From: CAYTOF01 sp964439435
Lineage (GTDB): Bacteria; Bacillota; Clostridia; Oscillospirales; QAMX01
Direction: 5' to 3'
DNA: 13,868 nt
NCBI GenBank assembly: GCA_964439435.1
Contig: CAYTOF010000058.1
Span: 1-13,868, forward strand
The position numbers were made by a program, and so were the translations under genes. The notes under the pieces are model-generated. The model was not told where the DNA came from and did no database searches. It saw only the letters and a list, made by a program, of their open reading frames with translations. Below, piece by piece: positions 1-5,912 of this stretch (positions are counted from its first letter, which is position 1; every line of letters begins with the position of its first letter).

Positions 1-101
1 AGCAATATCAAAAAAATATTATCTCTTTGTGTCTTTGTAATACATTTTACCCGTGTTTTTGCTATTAATAAGCGAAACCGGCTATTTTTGCATTCTAAAT
101 A
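1..101. other. AT-rich left edge with no recognisable gene
   Basis: I see no partial coding region on either strand that resembles a known protein, no intrinsic terminator with a U-tract, and no RNA gene. The stretch is AT-rich and leads into the promoter of the first gene. The upstream neighbour is outside the window. Confidence 0.5.
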
Positions 102-110
102 TGTTATAAT
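102..110 (+). promoter_or_regulatory. Extended -10 promoter for the first gene pair
   Basis: TGTTATAAT is a full match to the extended -10 consensus TGnTATAAT, with TATAAT at 105-110. No good -35 sits 16-18 bp upstream, which is common for extended -10 promoters. Transcription would start near 117, giving a leader of about 36 nt before the ATG at 153. It probably serves both the membrane-anchored protein and the phosphodiesterase behind it. Confidence 0.6.
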
Positions 111-152
111 AGACTAAAAGAGCAACGAATAAAGTGAATAAAAGGTACAGAT

Positions 153-692
153 ATGGAAATTGTATATGCATTTGTAATCGTCGCATTGTTTTTCACTTTT
201 GCACCGCTTATGCAGTCAAAAAAACGTGCGGACTCACAGAAAATACTGGCGAAAAAACTCGAAGAAGCGGGTTTTGAAACGGCAATTGTGATAAGTGCCG
301 GTGAAATGGCCCTTTATATCGATGAGAAAAACAGCAAATGGTTCTGGAGAAAAAACCGTTTGGATGTTTTGCCCGTTGTGTATGACAACGAGATGCTGGC
401 GAGTTTTGAATTTTTGGAAAATGGGAATATAGTGGCAAGAGCTGATGCGGGGAAAACACCCGGCGGCGGGATGTTCGAAAAGAGTTCCGAGAAATCCAAA
501 ACAAAGAATGCGGAAACAATAGTGTCTTTTGACCTGTTGATCCGCATCAAGGGCTCCCGCTACAATGAGATTGTCGTCAACTTCCTTGAAAGCAGCATGT
601 CACGCCGCTCCCGCGAATACAAAAAGGTGTTGCAGTCCGCAAAGGATATCGGCATGGCCCTTGCAAAGATTCAAGGCTCAAGGCAAGATTGA
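153..692 (+). CDS. Unrecognised membrane-anchored protein, 179 aa
   Basis: I do not recognise the family. Residues 3-19 are hydrophobic and followed by a basic stretch (KKR at 23-25), which fits a single N-terminal membrane anchor with a cytoplasmic C-terminal part. Residues 41-97 alternate like a beta-rich domain. A Gly/Ser/Lys-rich linker lies around 99-119. Another beta strand (123-132) leads into a helical, basic C-terminus (about 145-173). The pattern in the last 50 residues, a strand, a short loop and an amphipathic helix, is often seen in small uncharacterised Firmicute proteins; that is an impression rather than an assignment. The ATG at 153 follows AAAAGG at 140-145 at normal spacing. 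The stop is 24 bp before the next start, so the two genes are probably co-transcribed. Function unknown. Confidence 0.75.
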   Translation: MEIVYAFVIVALFFTFAPLMQSKKRADSQKILAKKLEEAGFETAIVISAGEMALYIDEKNSKWFWRKNRLDVLPVVYDNEMLASFEFLENGNIVARADAGKTPGGGMFEKSSEKSKTKNAETIVSFDLLIRIKGSRYNEIVVNFLESSMSRRSREYKKVLQSAKDIGMALAKIQGSRQD

Positions 693-702
693 ATGTCGGC
701 GA

Positions 703-711
703 AAAGGAGGG
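703..711 (+). promoter_or_regulatory. Ribosome binding site that fixes the phosphodiesterase start
   Basis: AAAGGAGGG, a near-perfect Shine-Dalgarno, lies 5-6 nt before the ATG at 717. An in-frame ATG at 693 would place this site inside the coding region and abuts the previous stop codon, so 717 is the better start. Confidence 0.8.
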
Positions 712-716
712 AGCAT

Positions 717-1196
717 ATGAAAGCAGTAGTGATATCGGACTCCCACGGGGACAGAGACACCGTGCGGAATATAATAGAAAAGGAAAAACCTGAAATTGTC
801 ATCCACCTCGGCGACCATGCCAACGATGTGGATTTGACCTGTATGCCCCCTGAGGTGAGAGTTGTCTACAGAGTAAATGGAAATTGTGATTTTTCTGATT
901 TCCCGGAAGTGATATGCCAAGGCATAGAAGGGCATAGCTTTTTGATCATGCACGGGCATACAAGGGGCGTAAAAATGGGCATATCCCGCGCTTTAAGCAC
1001 CGCTAAAACACGCGGGGCGACGGTGCTTTTGTACGGGCATACGCATGTGTCGGATATTTCCAGAAAAGACGGAGTGCTCATAGTAAATCCGGGCAGTGCT
1101 AAAAAACACGGTTTTGGCAGCTTTAAGAGAGCCACATATGCCCTCTTGAAATTTCATGAGGACACGATTCTGGCATCAATTGAGGCCGCACCTTAA
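717..1196 (+). CDS. MJ0936/YfcE-family metallophosphodiesterase, 159 aa
   Basis: This is a small calcineurin-like phosphoesterase of the YfcE/MJ0936 group, which are manganese-dependent cytoplasmic phosphodiesterases whose natural substrates are mostly unknown. The metal ligands expected for the family are present: D8 and H10 in SDSHG, D33 in HLGDH, N56 in NGNCD, H79 in MHGH, and H108 and H110 in YGHTH. NPGS at 124-127 is also typical. Length is normal for the family. Starting at the ATG at 717 removes eight N-terminal residues of the longer reading and gives the usual beginning MKxxVISDSHG. It follows the membrane-anchored gene by 24 bp. Nothing nearby points to a substrate. Confidence 0.9.
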   Translation: MKAVVISDSHGDRDTVRNIIEKEKPEIVIHLGDHANDVDLTCMPPEVRVVYRVNGNCDFSDFPEVICQGIEGHSFLIMHGHTRGVKMGISRALSTAKTRGATVLLYGHTHVSDISRKDGVLIVNPGSAKKHGFGSFKRATYALLKFHEDTILASIEAAP

Positions 1197-1266
1197 AAAC
1201 GGTGTGCAGCCTTCAAAACGCCAAGAAAACAGCTGTCTTGACCGACAAAAGCCGGCCGAGTATTCG

Positions 1267-1295
1267 TTGACACCAACCCTTGGTTGTGTTAATAT
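1267..1295 (+). promoter_or_regulatory. Strong sigma-A promoter for the DUF4838 gene
   Basis: A perfect -35 TTGACA (1267-1272) is separated by 17 bp from TAATAT (1290-1295). A TG at 1287-1288 makes it an extended -10 as well. Predicted transcription start is near 1302, about 44 nt before the ATG at 1346. The spacer holds an inverted repeat, listed separately. Confidence 0.75.
1274..1286. promoter_or_regulatory. Operator-like inverted repeat in a promoter spacer
   Basis: CAACC-CTT-GGTTG is a perfect 5-bp inverted repeat lying wholly between the -35 and -10 of the promoter at 1267-1295. Allowing one bulged base, the arms extend to ACACCAACC (1270-1278) and GGTTGTGT (1282-1289). A protein bound here would block RNA polymerase, so a repressor operator is the obvious reading. 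No regulator gene is nearby and chance is not excluded. Confidence 0.4.
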
Positions 1296-1345
1296 GTTTT
1301 TGAAAATGGGGAGCGATTTCCCTCTACAGGAAAGGTGGATTTTAC

Positions 1346-3034
1346 ATGATCATACTTGCGGAGAACAAATTGACAAAATGGCATATCGCAAAAAAAACAG
1401 GCCTCTCGCCCAGTGAAGAGTATGCAATCTCAGAGTTTGTGTCTCTCTTTGAGGAGATATCCGGCGCTGAGATAAGGATTTTAGAGTACCGCGAAAGTGC
1501 ACCCAACCAGATAATCATCGGGGGCGAAAACATCGCAGGACTTGGCAATGACGGTTTTGAGATATCTGCAAGCGAGGATTTGATAAAGATAGTCGGCTCC
1601 CCTGTCCGCGGCACGCTTTATGGCGTATACAGTTTTTTTGAAGACTATCTGGGCTGTCGCTGGTTTACACACGATGTCAAAGTCATACCCAAAAGATCGA
1701 CTGTTGAAATTCCCGAAATTGAAAGACGGACTGTGCCGGTCCTTGAATACCGCGAGTCCTTTTTCACGGATATGTTCCAATCCTCTGCGGCGGCTCCCAA
1801 CAAATGTAACGGCGCCTCATGCCGCTTGGAGGAGAAGCATGGCGGAAAAATAGCCTATCACGGTTTTGTCCACACCTTTTTCCCAATGGTGCCGCCCAAT
1901 GCGTATTTTGAAAAACACCCAGAATACTATTCTGAAATAGACGGCGTGCGAAAGCATGAGCATGCACAGCTCTGCCTCTCAAACCCCGAGGTGCTGGCCA
2001 TAGTCATTGAAAAGGTCAAAGAGGGTTTCAGAAAAGACCCGAACGCAAAAATAGCATCGGTCTCCCAAAACGACTGGCATGGCTATTGTGAATGTGAGAA
2101 GTGCAGCGCAGTGGACAGGGAAGAGGGCTCTCCCGCAGGTTCGGTGCTGCGTTTTGTCAACGCGGTGGCGGAGGCAGTTGAGGATGAGTTCCCCGACAGA
2201 TATATAGACACCCTGGCCTATCAGTACACACGCAAAGCACCACTCATAACAAAACCGCGCAAAAATGTGATCATCCGTCTTTGCAGCATCGAATGCTGTT
2301 TTGCGCACAGTTTTGAGACCTGCACTGACATCCAAAAAGACGGCAAAGGCCGCAACTCCTCCTTTGTGGACGATATGAAAGCGTGGGCAAAAATAGCCGA
2401 CAACATCTATGTGTGGGACTATGTCGTGGACTTCTCTCACTACCTGATGCCATTTCCAAACTTCAATGTGTTGAAAGACAATATAAACTTCTTCATACGC
2501 CATAATGTCAAGGGCATATTTGAACAGGGCTGCTATACGACAAGATTCGGCGAAATGAATGCGCTGCGCGGATATGTGCTCGCAAAGCTGTTGTGGGATC
2601 CGTCTTATGATGTGGATTTTGCCATAAATGAGTTTTTGACGGGGTATTTCGGCATGGCAGCGCCCTCCATACGCAGATATATCGACACACTGCACGCGGC
2701 GGCGGCTCCAAATACGGCAGACGGCCAGCATTTTGGCATATTCATCTCCCCGCCGGAAAGCTTCTTCACCCCTGAGCTGTTGGACACATTCGACGAGCTT
2801 TTCGACCGTGCAGAGATGATGGCGGACGACGACGAGGTTCTAAAGCGCGTCAAGACAGAGAGGCTCGCCCCTGACTATGTCCGCATGTACCTCTGCAAGG
2901 ATCCCGAGCTGAAGAGAACCCTGATTGAGGACTATTTTGCAAGGGCCAAAGACCTCGGGGTGACTCGTGTAAACGAGTGGCAGGACATCGAATTGACAAA
3001 AGAAGCCTTTATAAAAGCGCTGGATGAAAAATAA
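1346..3034 (+). CDS. DUF4838 domain protein, glycoside hydrolase-like, 562 aa
   Basis: The N-terminal 125 or so residues resemble the small alpha/beta domain in front of GH67 alpha-glucuronidases and GH20 enzymes: IIIGG at 56-60 and the signature RGTLYGVYSFFEDYLGCRWF at about 88-107. The rest matches DUF4838, a domain found in putative polysaccharide-active proteins. It has the characteristic WHGYCECEKC segment, with Cys248, Cys250 and Cys253 suggesting a metal site or structural cluster, followed by SAGSVLRFVN-like and YxYTRKAP segments. No signal peptide or membrane segment is visible, so it should be cytoplasmic and act on imported sugars or glycosides. The ATG at 1346 follows AAAGGTGG (1331-1338). 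The gene has its own promoter and terminator, making it monocistronic. Substrate and catalytic residues are not established for this domain; the enzyme role is inference. Confidence 0.85.
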   Translation: MIILAENKLTKWHIAKKTGLSPSEEYAISEFVSLFEEISGAEIRILEYRESAPNQIIIGGENIAGLGNDGFEISASEDLIKIVGSPVRGTLYGVYSFFEDYLGCRWFTHDVKVIPKRSTVEIPEIERRTVPVLEYRESFFTDMFQSSAAAPNKCNGASCRLEEKHGGKIAYHGFVHTFFPMVPPNAYFEKHPEYYSEIDGVRKHEHAQLCLSNPEVLAIVIEKVKEGFRKDPNAKIASVSQNDWHGYCECEKCSAVDREEGSPAGSVLRFVNAVAEAVEDEFPDRYIDTLAYQYTRKAPLITKPRKNVIIRLCSIECCFAHSFETCTDIQKDGKGRNSSFVDDMKAWAKIADNIYVWDYVVDFSHYLMPFPNFNVLKDNINFFIRHNVKGIFEQGCYTTRFGEMNALRGYVLAKLLWDPSYDVDFAINEFLTGYFGMAAPSIRRYIDTLHAAAAPNTADGQHFGIFISPPESFFTPELLDTFDELFDRAEMMADDDEVLKRVKTERLAPDYVRMYLCKDPELKRTLIEDYFARAKDLGVTRVNEWQDIELTKEAFIKALDEK

Positions 3035-3059
3035 AATGACTTTTTCGTATGACCAAATA

Positions 3060-3101
3060 AAAGAGATGCGGGGAACCAAAAGGCTTTCCGCATCTCTTTA
3101 T
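3060..3101. terminator. Bidirectional intrinsic terminator between convergent genes
   Basis: A perfect 12-bp stem, AAAGAGATGCGG (3060-3071) with CCGCATCTCTTT (3088-3099), closes a 16-nt loop. The T-rich right side acts for the plus-strand DUF4838 gene, and the A-rich left side (AAATAAAA) becomes a U-run for the minus-strand radical SAM gene. It sits between their convergent stops. Confidence 0.85.
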
Positions 3102-3130
3102 TTGCGCGTCTGAGCTGTTATAGATGGTGG

Positions 3131-3997
3131 TTAAAAGAGGGTCAATTGTGAATCCGCCTCTTTGGGAAATGCCTGCAGATAGGCAAAAATCTCTTCGATG
3201 TCGCTCATGAGACCATGGGATTTGCATTGCGCATAAAACAGCTCCATCAGGGCGTCGTTGTTGTCGCTTGTGATTTTATAAGCATAGCCGTATTTTTGGT
3301 GGTATTTTTGCTTCAGTCCGGGGAAATGCCTGTCCAGTTGACCATAGAAATATTCGCGATTGCCCTCTCGCAAGGTGAGCCCCATGCCGAAACACAAAAT
3401 GCCCTTGACGCCCGAATCAAAACACATTTTTAATATGCCGAGCAAATTTTCTTTTGTGTCGTTGATAAAGGGCAAAATGGGGCAGAGCCAGACTACGGTC
3501 GGTATATTGTGGTTCTGCAACACCTCGAGCGCCTTAAAGCGCTCTTTTGTGGTGGACACTTTTGGCTCGAGGATTTTGCACAAGCCCTCGTCATAAGTGG
3601 TGAGTGTCATCTGCACAACGACTTTGGCTTTTTTGTTGATTGCCATGAGCAAATCCAAATCCCTCAAGACACGGTCGGACTTGGTGATCAATGTGACTCC
3701 GAAACCGTGTTTTTCGATGATTTCGAGGCATTTTCCGGTGAGCCCAAGCCTCTCTTCGCAGTGCATATAAGGGTCACACATGGACCCTGTGCCGACCATG
3801 CACTTGTTGCGCTTTGAGCGCAGGGCTTTTTCCAAAAGCTCGGGGGCATTTTGTTTGACTTCGACATCTTCAAAATCGTGTTTCATTTGATAGACAACCG
3901 AACGGCTGTCGCAGTAAATGCATCCGTGTGTGCAGCCGCGGTAGATGTTCATGCCGTTTTTAGAGGATAAAATCCCTTTTGCGTCGACAAAATGCAT
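3131..3997 (-). CDS. SPL-family radical SAM protein, 288 aa
   Basis: The CxxxCxxC radical SAM motif is Cys22, Cys26 and Cys29 within YRGCTHGCIYCDSR, which should bind a 4Fe-4S cluster and S-adenosylmethionine. This form of the motif, and the downstream DPYMHCEERLGLTGKCLEII (residues 75-94), are typical of the group related to spore photoproduct lyase (COG1533-like). Its general members are mostly of unknown function. The protein is shorter than true spore photoproduct lyase, about 340 aa, so I do not call it SplB. The start ATG follows AAAGG at normal spacing on the minus strand. It begins 15 bp after the stop of the amidohydrolase gene, so the two are very likely co-transcribed. Several extra cysteines (66, 74, 80, 90, 140, 172, 192, 202, 258) are scattered and form no second clear cluster motif. 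Confidence 0.88.
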   Translation of the reverse strand: MHFVDAKGILSSKNGMNIYRGCTHGCIYCDSRSVVYQMKHDFEDVEVKQNAPELLEKALRSKRNKCMVGTGSMCDPYMHCEERLGLTGKCLEIIEKHGFGVTLITKSDRVLRDLDLLMAINKKAKVVVQMTLTTYDEGLCKILEPKVSTTKERFKALEVLQNHNIPTVVWLCPILPFINDTKENLLGILKMCFDSGVKGILCFGMGLTLREGNREYFYGQLDRHFPGLKQKYHQKYGYAYKITSDNNDALMELFYAQCKSHGLMSDIEEIFAYLQAFPKEADSQLTLF

Positions 3998-4012
3998 TCT
4001 GAATACCTTTCA

Positions 4013-4795
4013 TTAGCCGAAGAGCTCTTCAAAGTTTTTATACAATATGAGCGCGCGTTCATCTTCGGTCAGGGAGAGTTTTTCAAGAAAAGCGAGCTCT
4101 TCCCCGATGTTCCACATGGGATAGTCCGTGCCGAAGAGGCAGCGGCTTGCCCCAAAGGCTCTTATCTGCTCTCTTGCGCGTTTTGGTGATAAAAAGGCAA
4201 GGGAGGAGGAGGTGTCGAAATATATACCGAAATCCGAAAGGCAGTTCAAAGCATTGTCCCAATCGGAATACCCCCCGAGATGGGCGGCGATAACCATGAG
4301 GCGTGGGAAACGCCGGCAGACAGCGGCAAGGCTTTTGGGCTTGGATTGGGTTGTGTTTTGGTCACCCATGTGGAAGAGTATGGGCAATTTGCCCTCGAGG
4401 ATCTCATATATCGCCATGGCTCTGCCCCCGTCGATGGTAAAACCTTGGAAATCGGAATGCAGCTTTACACCGCGCAAACCCAGTTTTACAATCCTCGAGA
4501 TTTCGATTTCCAAATTGTCCATATCGGGGTGAAGAGTGCCGAAACCCACCAGAGAGGGGTCTTTTTTGCAGCAATCGGCTATGAAATCGTTGACGGAGCA
4601 GACCTGTGAGGGCTTTGTCGCTGTGGAGCAGACAAGGCATGCCCCGACATCGAAGGCTTTGTTGCGCTGTAACAGGTCATTTAGCGTGCCTTGGCCGAAC
4701 ATGGGGAGCTTGTAATAATCACCCGTGGAGGCGACGGCCTTTCGGGCCAGGGCGTCCGGAAAAATATGTGTGTGGGCATCGGTTATTTTTATCAT
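4013..4795 (-). CDS. Amidohydrolase_2 family metal-dependent hydrolase, 260 aa
   Basis: The protein has the TIM-barrel amidohydrolase pattern: DAHTHIFP with H8 and H10 at the first strand, FGTLHPD (H89), RGVKLHSDFQG (K111, H113), LFHMGDQ (H142), AAHLGG (H172) and FGTDYPMW with the catalytic aspartate D224. This set fits the amidohydrolase_2 group, which hydrolyses or decarboxylates small ring or acyl compounds using one or two zinc ions. The substrate cannot be told from the sequence. It is cytoplasmic, with no signal peptide. AAGGA lies just upstream of the ATG on the minus strand. It is 15 bp ahead of the radical SAM gene and 54 bp behind the TraX-type gene; I see no terminator in either gap. 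Confidence 0.88.
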   Translation of the reverse strand: MIKITDAHTHIFPDALARKAVASTGDYYKLPMFGQGTLNDLLQRNKAFDVGACLVCSTATKPSQVCSVNDFIADCCKKDPSLVGFGTLHPDMDNLEIEISRIVKLGLRGVKLHSDFQGFTIDGGRAMAIYEILEGKLPILFHMGDQNTTQSKPKSLAAVCRRFPRLMVIAAHLGGYSDWDNALNCLSDFGIYFDTSSSLAFLSPKRAREQIRAFGASRCLFGTDYPMWNIGEELAFLEKLSLTEDERALILYKNFEELFG

Positions 4796-4849
4796 TTGAG
4801 TGTCCTTATAATATTAATATGAAAAAATCATCCAAATACTTGAGGCAAT

Positions 4850-5548
4850 CTACTTTATGACCTTTATCGCATAGATGAGAGCCATGTGAGCGGGATAGTA
4901 GAGGTAGAACAGGTATTTTAATATGAAGTTTTTATGGTAGCGGCTTTTTTTCTCTGAAGCTGTCACTATGAAGGGGATGGACAAAAGGGAAAAGTGCTGA
5001 GTATAGCTGAAAAATTCCGAGACGTTTTGGCTTTGCACTCCGCAGAGCAAAAAATCGAAGGCGCATACAGAGGCAACTTGCGGCAGTGCATTTTGCGGAA
5101 ACAGATACAGGACAAAGAGCAGACCTGCCCCATATAGGCCGTAATCCGTGCGCAAAAAAGAGGCACCTGCGATGAAAACCAAGGCAAGGAGTATGCCCGC
5201 AGCCCTGTGCAGGTCGCTTTTGTGTTTTGCGAAGTGGTCATACATGGTGCAGGCCATCCCGCCCAGAAAGAGTGTAAAACACACATTTTGGGCTGAAAAC
5301 TCCAGCAGCTTGCCGTGCCAAAGGAGGTCAAAGGGGATTTCTGAAATCAGAGCGCACACCAAAAGACGAAGCAGATATCTTGTTTTGCTGCGGGTTTTTC
5401 TGAAGCCGACGGAGGAGAGATAGCAAAAGAGAGGAAAGGCAAGCCTTCCGAAAACAGCAAGGATCGGATCCCCGAGCCCAAAACCCTTGTTCATATGGTC
5501 TGCACTCATGGAGAGCAGCGCTATGATTTTCAACCACCATGTACTCAT
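4850..5548 (-). CDS. TraX-family integral membrane protein, 232 aa
   Basis: The TraX family includes the F-plasmid pilin acetylase TraX, but chromosomal members in Firmicutes have no established role. The hallmarks are visible: LKIIALLSMSADHM at 6-19, FGRLAFPLFCY at 33-43, RLLVCALISEIPFDL at 61-75, NVCFTLFLG at 88-96 and YYPAHMALIY at 217-226. Hydrophobic segments at roughly 28-47, 58-75, 88-103, 116-130, 137-151, 157-171, 186-197 and 208-228 fit a multi-pass membrane protein, probably an acyltransferase. No conjugation genes are in the window, so pilin acetylation is unlikely. The start follows AAAAGGA on the minus strand. Its promoter faces that of greA in the shared intergenic region. Confidence 0.88.
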   Translation of the reverse strand: MSTWWLKIIALLSMSADHMNKGFGLGDPILAVFGRLAFPLFCYLSSVGFRKTRSKTRYLLRLLVCALISEIPFDLLWHGKLLEFSAQNVCFTLFLGGMACTMYDHFAKHKSDLHRAAGILLALVFIAGASFLRTDYGLYGAGLLFVLYLFPQNALPQVASVCAFDFLLCGVQSQNVSEFFSYTQHFSLLSIPFIVTASEKKSRYHKNFILKYLFYLYYPAHMALIYAIKVIK

Positions 5549-5591
5549 TGTGACCGTCCTTTTGTGGCTTGGATTTACTCATATCCATAAT

Positions 5592-5597
5592 ATTATA
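5592..5597 (-). promoter_or_regulatory. -10 element for the TraX-type gene
   Basis: TATAAT reads on the minus strand at 5597-5592, about 44 bp before the gene start. The -35 region is poor (a TGTTTA-like hexamer 17 bp upstream). The surrounding AT-rich DNA makes chance -10 matches likely, so the call is tentative. It would drive the three-gene minus-strand unit. Confidence 0.4.
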
Positions 5598-5661
5598 CCT
5601 TTTTAAAACAAAAATAAACAGCAATATAGACAAAAATTTACAAATATGATGTGGTAAGACC

Positions 5662-5690
5662 TTGACAGTTTGGTTGTATAATATTATAAT
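5662..5690 (+). promoter_or_regulatory. Perfect consensus sigma-A promoter upstream of greA
   Basis: TTGACA (5662-5667), a 17-bp spacer and TATAAT (5685-5690) give a complete consensus match. Transcription would begin near 5697. A second TATAAT at 5677-5682 lies inside the spacer with the wrong distance to the -35. A 9-bp palindrome (CGAT-T-ATCG, 5693-5701) covers the predicted start. The first feature downstream is an intrinsic terminator, not greA. Confidence 0.85.
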
Positions 5691-5696
5691 AACGAT

Positions 5697-5763
5697 TATC
5701 GACAAAGCGTTGCAGCGCAAGGGTGTGCCAAACAGGCCTTGTGCGCACGTTTGGCTTTTTTTT
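5697..5763 (+). ncRNA. Predicted short leader RNA or small RNA ahead of greA
   Basis: The interval runs from the predicted start of the consensus promoter to the end of an intrinsic terminator, about 65 nt, with no convincing ORF. Two helices are visible. The terminator stem pairs 5727-5733 with 5749-5755. A second 8-bp helix pairs GCGCAAGG (5715-5722) with CCTTGTGC (5737-5744), including one G-U pair. Each helix has one arm in the loop of the other, so they form either an H-type pseudoknot or a mutually exclusive switch. A third option pairs GTGTGC (5723-5728) with GCGCAC (5743-5748). I do not recognise a known riboswitch or sRNA family. In E. coli the greA leader also terminates early to give short RNAs (GraL), a parallel in arrangement but with no visible sequence similarity. 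Confidence 0.55.
5727..5763 (+). terminator. Intrinsic terminator in the greA leader
   Basis: GCCAAAC (5727-5733) pairs perfectly with GTTTGGC (5749-5755) and is followed at once by eight T residues (5756-5763). The 15-nt loop consists of AGGCCT and GTGCGCAC, both perfect palindromes, separated by a single T. It lies about 150 bp before greA and after its strongest promoter, so it should end most transcripts unless read through. Confidence 0.8.
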
Positions 5764-5785
5764 ATACCTTAACCGATTGTTTATG

Positions 5786-5791
5786 TATAAT
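5786..5791 (+). promoter_or_regulatory. Second -10 element downstream of the leader terminator
   Basis: TATAAT at 5786-5791 is a perfect -10, but the -35 position (TTATAC or TATACC) is poor. Its place after the terminator would let it supply greA independently of read-through. Another TATAAT at 5823-5828 also lacks a -35. Both may be chance in AT-rich DNA. Confidence 0.35.
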
Positions 5792-5848
5792 CTATTAATC
5801 AGTCATTGTGTAGAGCAACGATTATAATATCAAGACCCAACAAAAGAA

Positions 5849-5899
5849 ATGAAAATACAGACATCGCCCATCGTATCCGCACATAAAGTAACAATATGA
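5849..5899 (+). other. Possible 16-codon upstream ORF before greA
   Basis: ATG at 5849 opens a 16-residue frame (MKIQTSPIVSAHKVTI) ending with TGA at 5897-5899, two bases before the greA ribosome binding site core AAGGAG (5901-5906). Only a weak AAAAGA precedes it. The tight abutment to the greA site would suit translational coupling or a leader peptide, but a frame this short arises easily by chance. Confidence 0.2.
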
Positions 5900-5912
5900 G
5901 AAGGAGTTATAA

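Noticed and set aside
119..128. Shared word AGAGCAACGA at 119-128 and 5812-5821, near two promoters
   Set aside because: The distances to the -10 elements differ (8 versus 20 bp) and the match is ten bases with no symmetry, so chance is the simpler explanation.
1184..1211. Hairpin GGC-GCACC / GGTGTGC-GCC spanning the phosphodiesterase stop as a terminator
   Set aside because: The stem needs two mismatches or bulges and is followed by TTCAAAAC, not a T-tract.
1979..2731. 250-codon open frame on the minus strand opposite the DUF4838 gene
   Set aside because: It lies wholly inside a well-supported plus-strand gene, has no ribosome binding site of note, and its Cys/His/Arg-rich composition resembles no protein family.
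3131..3997. Calling the radical SAM gene splB (spore photoproduct lyase)
   Set aside because: It is shorter than SplB and matches the broader SPL-like group; nothing links it to DNA repair or sporulation here.
4803..4829. TTGGAT-16-TATTAT on the minus strand as a promoter for the amidohydrolase
   Set aside because: Transcription would begin within or just before its ribosome binding site, leaving almost no leader; AT-rich DNA makes the match likely by chance.
5691..5825. Direct repeat AACGATTAT at 5691-5699 and 5817-5825 as iterons or regulator sites
   Set aside because: Only two short copies, 126 bp apart in AT-rich DNA, with no origin-type neighbours.
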